In this document: positions 59,434 through 64,000 of the stretch, piece after piece
Layout: each line of letters opens with the position of its first letter
How positions within the stretch are numbered: the stretch's first letter is position 1
Origin: an uncultured Amylibacter sp.
GTDB lineage: Bacteria; Pseudomonadota; Alphaproteobacteria; Rhodobacterales; Rhodobacteraceae
NCBI GenBank assembly: GCA_905182285.1
Contig: CAJJAY010000026.1
Location: 59,386-123,385, forward strand
Direction of reading: 5' to 3'
Length of the DNA: 64,000 bases
Position numbers and translations under genes: made by a program
The notes under the pieces: model-generated
Told to the model about the DNA's origin: nothing
Database searches by the model: none
The model's input: the letters and a program-made list of their open reading frames with translations, nothing else

Positions 59434-60849
59434 ATGACAAGGCGCCTAGAGCCTACTTTTCGTGAATCTGTAAATATGATGTTTGATAAAGCCATTAGTT
59501 TAATGGATATATCACCTGGGCTTGCACAAAAAATTAAAGTTTGTAATTCTACTTACACCGTTAGATTTGGTGTTAAACTTCGTGGTGATATTCATACATT
59601 CACTGGTTATCGCTCAGTACATTCAGAACATAAAGAACCCGTAAAAGGTGGGATTAGGTTTGCGACATCAGTTAACCAAGATGAAGTTGAAGCACTGGCA
59701 GCACTCATGACATACAAATGTGCATTGGTAGAAGCACCCTTTGGAGGATCAAAAGGTGGGCTACATATCGACCCAACCAAATGGGAACCAGATGAACTTG
59801 AAAAAATTACACGTCGTTTTGCTTATGAATTAATTAAAAGAGATCTCATACACCCGTCACAAAACGTCCCTGCACCTGATATGGGTACTGGTGAAAGAGA
59901 AATGGCATGGATAGCAGATCAATTTCGAAGAATGAACACATCTGAAATAAATGCAGATGCTTGTGTAACAGGTAAACCCTTAAATAAAGGTGGAATAATT
60001 GGACGTGTGGAAGCAACTGGCCGTGGCGTACAATATGCATTGCAAGAATTTTTTCGCCACAAAGATGATGTAGAAGCATCTGGATTAACTGGTTCTTTAA
60101 AAGGAAAGAATATTATAATACAGGGTTTGGGCAATGTCGGTTATCATGCAGCACACTTTCTCTCAACAGAAGATGAATGCAAAATAATTGCAGTAATTGA
60201 ACGTGATGGTGCTGTTATTAATAAAGAAGGAATTGATATAAACCAACTGCAAGCACATCTTATCAAAACTGGAGGAGTTAAGGGTTTTATAGGCGCAAAA
60301 TATACAAAAAATGGCTCAGATATACTAGAAAAAGAATGTGATATTCTTATACCTGCAGCGATGGAAGGCGTAATTAATCTTTCGAACGCTCAAAGAATAA
60401 AGGCAAACGTAATTATTGAAGCCGCAAATGGACCAGTAACAGCTGGGGCAGATGAAATATTAACTGCAGCGGGCACAATAATTATTCCCGATATGTACGC
60501 AAATGCTGGGGGTGTTACAGTATCATATTTTGAATGGGTTAAGAATTTATCTCATATAAGGTTTGGCCGTATGCAAAGGCGCCAACAAGCTTCTTCAAAT
60601 CATATTTTAGTCGAAGAAATGGAACGACTAATTGGAAAGCCCGTATCAGAAGACTTCAAAAATAAATTTTTTAAGGGTGCTGGAGAATTGGAGTTAGTCA
60701 GATCAGGCTTAGAAGATACTATGTGCACAGCATACCAACAAATGCATAAAACATGGCGTTCTAATAAAAATATTGATAGTCTGCGAACAGCTGCATATGT
60801 ATTAGCATTAACTAAAGTTGCAGACAGTTACAGGGCTCTTGGATTGTAA
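59434..60849 (+). CDS. Glu/Leu/Phe/Val dehydrogenase (glutamate dehydrogenase)
   Basis: PVKGGIRFATSVNQDEVEALAALMTYKCALVEAPFGGSKGGLHIDP; IIQGLGNVGYHAA; EAANGPVT; YANAGGVTVSYFEWVKN. Confidence 0.94.
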   Translation: MTRRLEPTFRESVNMMFDKAISLMDISPGLAQKIKVCNSTYTVRFGVKLRGDIHTFTGYRSVHSEHKEPVKGGIRFATSVNQDEVEALAALMTYKCALVEAPFGGSKGGLHIDPTKWEPDELEKITRRFAYELIKRDLIHPSQNVPAPDMGTGEREMAWIADQFRRMNTSEINADACVTGKPLNKGGIIGRVEATGRGVQYALQEFFRHKDDVEASGLTGSLKGKNIIIQGLGNVGYHAAHFLSTEDECKIIAVIERDGAVINKEGIDINQLQAHLIKTGGVKGFIGAKYTKNGSDILEKECDILIPAAMEGVINLSNAQRIKANVIIEAANGPVTAGADEILTAAGTIIIPDMYANAGGVTVSYFEWVKNLSHIRFGRMQRRQQASSNHILVEEMERLIGKPVSEDFKNKFFKGAGELELVRSGLEDTMCTAYQQMHKTWRSNKNIDSLRTAAYVLALTKVADSYRALGL

Positions 60850-60903
60850 TTAGAAATTTTATAATATGATTTTATAAACTCAAAGCATTTGTTCAGGATA
60901 ATT

Positions 60904-62058
60904 ATGACAAAAAAAAACCATACACTCTCATCTGTAACTAAAATGGTTCAAGCATTAAGGTATCTAGATAAAGATTCTGGGGCAATTGTTCCACCCATCC
61001 AATCAACGGCAACTTATGCTCGTGATGAGAATTATGAAATTAAAAAACCGTATTGGTATAGAAGGGATGGTAATGAGACCACCTTACATGCTGAAAAAAT
61101 GATCGCAGAGCTCGAAGAGGCTGCAGAGACATTATTATTTGCATCGGGAATGTCCGCTGCAACTGCAGTAATTGATGCCCTAAGCCCAAACGCACACGTA
61201 GTTATACCAAAAGCAATGTATCATGGCGTTTTGCAACAATTTCAAGCATATGAAGCAAAAAATAGATTAAGAATTTCATATTATACAGCTGGAAATTTAG
61301 AAGAGCTTTCCAATGCAATGAAGAGCAATACTGCACTTGTTTGGGTCGAAACACCCAATAATCCAGACTGGGCAATTACAGACATTTCTAAAGCAGCAGA
61401 TATTGCACATTCAAAAGGAGCGAAAATTCTTACCGACTGTACAGCAACACCACCTTGCGCAACAAAAGCACTAAATTTTGGTGCAGATATCTCCATGCAT
61501 TCTGCTACAAAATATTTAAATGGTCATTCAGACATTACATCAGGTTCATTATCTGTCAGGTCACCTGATGAATTTTGGGAAGCAATTGCACTAAATAGAA
61601 AGCTACAGGGTTCAGTTTTGCAGTCATTTGACGCGTTCTTATTAATACGTGGCATGCGAACTCTTTTTTTACGATTTGAAAAAGCTACTGAAAATGCGAA
61701 CCACATTGCTCATCATTTTTTACATCATCCGTTAATCGAAAAAGTACTTTATCCAGGTTTGGCTAGTCATCCAGGTCATGCTGTACAAGCTGCACAAACA
61801 GGCCGCTTGTTTGGGGGAATGATGTCTCTAATAACAAAGGGGAATAAACAAACTGCAATAGATGTTGCAAGATATTGTAATGTGTTTTACCCGGCAACTT
61901 CTTTGGGGGGAGTGGAAAGTTTAATAGAGCATCGTGCAACTGTTTCAGGCGATGACTTTCCAGTACATCCCAACCTTTTAAGACTTTCAATTGGAATTGA
62001 AGACGTGAATGATTTGATTGACGATTTAGAGCAAGCATTAGAACGCGCAAATACATAA
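60904..62058 (+). CDS. metC: cystathionine beta-lyase (Cys/Met metabolism PLP enzyme)
   Basis: YWYRRDGNETTLHAEKMIAELEEAAETLLFASGMSA; DISMHSATKYLNGHSDITSGSL; GVESLIEHRAT. Confidence 0.9.
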   Translation: MTKKNHTLSSVTKMVQALRYLDKDSGAIVPPIQSTATYARDENYEIKKPYWYRRDGNETTLHAEKMIAELEEAAETLLFASGMSAATAVIDALSPNAHVVIPKAMYHGVLQQFQAYEAKNRLRISYYTAGNLEELSNAMKSNTALVWVETPNNPDWAITDISKAADIAHSKGAKILTDCTATPPCATKALNFGADISMHSATKYLNGHSDITSGSLSVRSPDEFWEAIALNRKLQGSVLQSFDAFLLIRGMRTLFLRFEKATENANHIAHHFLHHPLIEKVLYPGLASHPGHAVQAAQTGRLFGGMMSLITKGNKQTAIDVARYCNVFYPATSLGGVESLIEHRATVSGDDFPVHPNLLRLSIGIEDVNDLIDDLEQALERANT

Positions 62059-62077
62059 CATAATCAAAATTTTTAAT

Positions 62078-63262
62078 TTAGCTTTTCAGTGGTTGTGAGC
62101 TTTCTACGAGCCCAACAAAATAACTTGCACCTATAGGGCTAATTTCATCGTTAAAATCAAAACCTTCATTATGTAATTTTTCACTTTTACCATTACCAAT
62201 ATATAAATACGCTCCCTTACATTTCTCTAAAATAAATGCAAAATCCTCTGCTCCCATGCTAGGCGTTGCATTTTCATTAACATTTAAATTCCCAACTACA
62301 TTTCTTGCTATGCTTGCAGCGAATTCAACACTTTCAGGGTGGTTAATTGTTGAGGGATAACCATCTAGAAACCGTACTTCTGAAGTAGCACCAAAACCTA
62401 TAGCAATATTTTCAACAATTTCCTGCAATCGACTTATCATCATTGATCTTACAGCTGGTTGAAAAGCGCGAATTGTACCCACTATTTCCCCACTGTGTGA
62501 AATCACGTTATTTGCACTGCCAATATTCATCTTTGTTATAGATAATACGCCACTTTCCAGTGGGTCCACATTTCTACTAATTATTGACTGTAATGCTTGC
62601 ACAATATTTACAGACACTAAAATAGGATCAACAGTATGATCTGGATGTGCAGCGTGTCCACCCCTCCCATGAATTGTAATTTCAAAATCATCAACTGAAG
62701 CTAAAAGTGGCCCTGCAGTTGTTTCAAATTTTCCTACATCCAAATCAGGTAAATTATGAAGAGCAAAAGCATGCTTAATATTAAAATTCTCAATTAAGCC
62801 CTCTTCAACCATTACGCCTGCTCCACCTCCTGCCTCTTCTGCAGGTTGAAAAACCAAAACAACTCGGCCTGAAAAGTTACGCGTCTCAGATAAATATTTT
62901 GCAGCACCTAACAACATTGTAGTATGCCCATCATGACCACAAGCATGCATCGCACCAGCGTTAACAGACGCATAATCTAAATCAGTTTTTTCATCCATTG
63001 GCAAAGCATCCATATCTGCTCGCAACGCAATACTGCCCCCTTCACCTTTACCATTTATGATGGCTACAACGCCCGTTTTGGCCCACCCTTCATGAATCTC
63101 ATCAACACCAAATTCTAGCAATCTTTTCTTGATGAAGTCTGCTGTTTTGAAACATTCAAACCCAACTTCAGGATTCGAATGTATGTGACGACGCCAAATT
63201 TTCATTTCTTCATAAAATTCAGCTATACGGTTGATAACGGGCATGGCTTTGCTATTCTCCAA
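62078..63262 (-). CDS. M20 family amidohydrolase (hippurate-hydrolase-like)
   Basis: RRHIHSNPEVGFECFKTADFI; ALRADMDALPM; HACGHDGHTTMLLGAAKYL; VFQPAEEAGGGAGVMVEEGL. Confidence 0.93.
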   Translation of the reverse strand: MENSKAMPVINRIAEFYEEMKIWRRHIHSNPEVGFECFKTADFIKKRLLEFGVDEIHEGWAKTGVVAIINGKGEGGSIALRADMDALPMDEKTDLDYASVNAGAMHACGHDGHTTMLLGAAKYLSETRNFSGRVVLVFQPAEEAGGGAGVMVEEGLIENFNIKHAFALHNLPDLDVGKFETTAGPLLASVDDFEITIHGRGGHAAHPDHTVDPILVSVNIVQALQSIISRNVDPLESGVLSITKMNIGSANNVISHSGEIVGTIRAFQPAVRSMMISRLQEIVENIAIGFGATSEVRFLDGYPSTINHPESVEFAASIARNVVGNLNVNENATPSMGAEDFAFILEKCKGAYLYIGNGKSEKLHNEGFDFNDEISPIGASYFVGLVESSQPLKS

Positions 63263-63281
63263 ATTATTATAGATAAACAGA

Positions 63282-64000
63282 ATGTTGGATATGACAAAAG
63301 AAAAAAATGAAAGTCAACGCATATGCCTAAGTTCCAGCGGTGAACTTTCGCGCCTTTTGGAAATAATGAGAAGATTACGTGATCCAAAAGATGGATGCCC
63401 CTGGGATATAGAGCAAACATATGAAACAATTGCACCATATACCATAGAAGAAGCTTATGAAGTATCTGATGCAGTTGACCAAGAAAACTGGCAAGAACTT
63501 GAAGGTGAACTTGGAGATCTTCTGCTTCAGGTCGTTTATTTCACCCAAATGGGTGGTGAAGATGGGCACTTTTCATTTGAAAGTGTTGTGAAAAACATCT
63601 CAGACAAAATGATAAGACGGCATCCACACGTTTTTGGAGACAAAAAACATTACAAGTCAACAGATCAACAAATAACAGATTGGGAAAAAATAAAGGAAGA
63701 GGAGCGATCAAAAAATTCACCGTCAAAAACACTAGATGGAATAGCAAAAAACCTCCCAGCCCTAACTTATGCAACAAAACTTCAAAAACGGGCTGCACGT
63801 GTTGGTTTTGATTGGCCTGATATATCGGGCGTTACAGATAAAATTTCTGAAGAAATAAATGAATTAAATGAAGCTCGAAATACTTTATCACATAAAAAAC
63901 AAGAAGAGGAATATGGTGATCTAATGTTTGTTATGGTAAATTTTGCTCGCCATTTGAATATCGATCCAGAGATGGCATTACGTTCAGCTAATAAAAAGTT
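63282..64000 (+). CDS. mazG: nucleoside triphosphate pyrophosphohydrolase MazG, partial (runs off window end)
   Basis: LEIMRRLRDPKDGCPWDIEQTYETIAPYTIEEAYEVSDAVDQENWQELEGELGDLLLQVVYF; start 63282 or 63291; no stop before window end. Confidence 0.93.
   Translation, partial: MLDMTKEKNESQRICLSSSGELSRLLEIMRRLRDPKDGCPWDIEQTYETIAPYTIEEAYEVSDAVDQENWQELEGELGDLLLQVVYFTQMGGEDGHFSFESVVKNISDKMIRRHPHVFGDKKHYKSTDQQITDWEKIKEEERSKNSPSKTLDGIAKNLPALTYATKLQKRAARVGFDWPDISGVTDKISEEINELNEARNTLSHKKQEEEYGDLMFVMVNFARHLNIDPEMALRSANKK

Noticed and set aside
1-64000. CRISPR arrays, transposons, prophage, toxin-antitoxin or defence islands
   Set aside because: No regularly spaced repeats and no recognisable Cas, transposase, integrase, phage structural or defence genes on either strand.

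Overview
The window is AT-rich bacterial chromosome, most consistent with a marine-type alphaproteobacterium. This is inferred from gene content and order: helicase-S4-fdxA-carD, pcm-tolC, TRAP transporters, NrdJ and TupABC. Coding density is high, with about 60 genes, 3 tRNAs (Cys-GCA, Gly-GCC, Pro-TGG) and several clear hairpin terminators. I saw no transposase, integrase, phage module or CRISPR array. Main modules are: partial valS; a TRAP/amidase/dehydrogenase operon; pcm-tolC; cobQ, cobT and cobS; a four-carbon acid-sugar operon (ltnD-otnK-otnC-otnI) with a divergent Lrp/AsnC regulator; a DmdA/GcvT-like gene followed by enoyl-CoA hydratase and acyl-CoA ligase; helicase-S4-fdxA-carD; typA; tungstate ABC transporter tupBCA; uvrD-type helicase; acyl-CoA ligase + thiolase next to bioY-bioN-bioM; class II RNR nrdJ; pdxH; fabI; gpt; metC; and partial mazG. 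The strongest non-coding signal is a probable small RNA at about 39857-39990. It has two hairpins, each with the identical loop ACCTCCTCCC (anti-Shine-Dalgarno), and the second is a ~21-bp terminator stem ending in a U-tract. It resembles the alphaproteobacterial 'cuckoo'/CcsR class. Other notable points are two genes (S4-domain protein and DUF192 protein) that lack any in-frame NTG start and appear to begin at TAATT/TAATA stop-start junctions, and a DnaA box plus NrdR-like box upstream of nrdJ. All family assignments come from reading protein motifs by eye; no database search was run.
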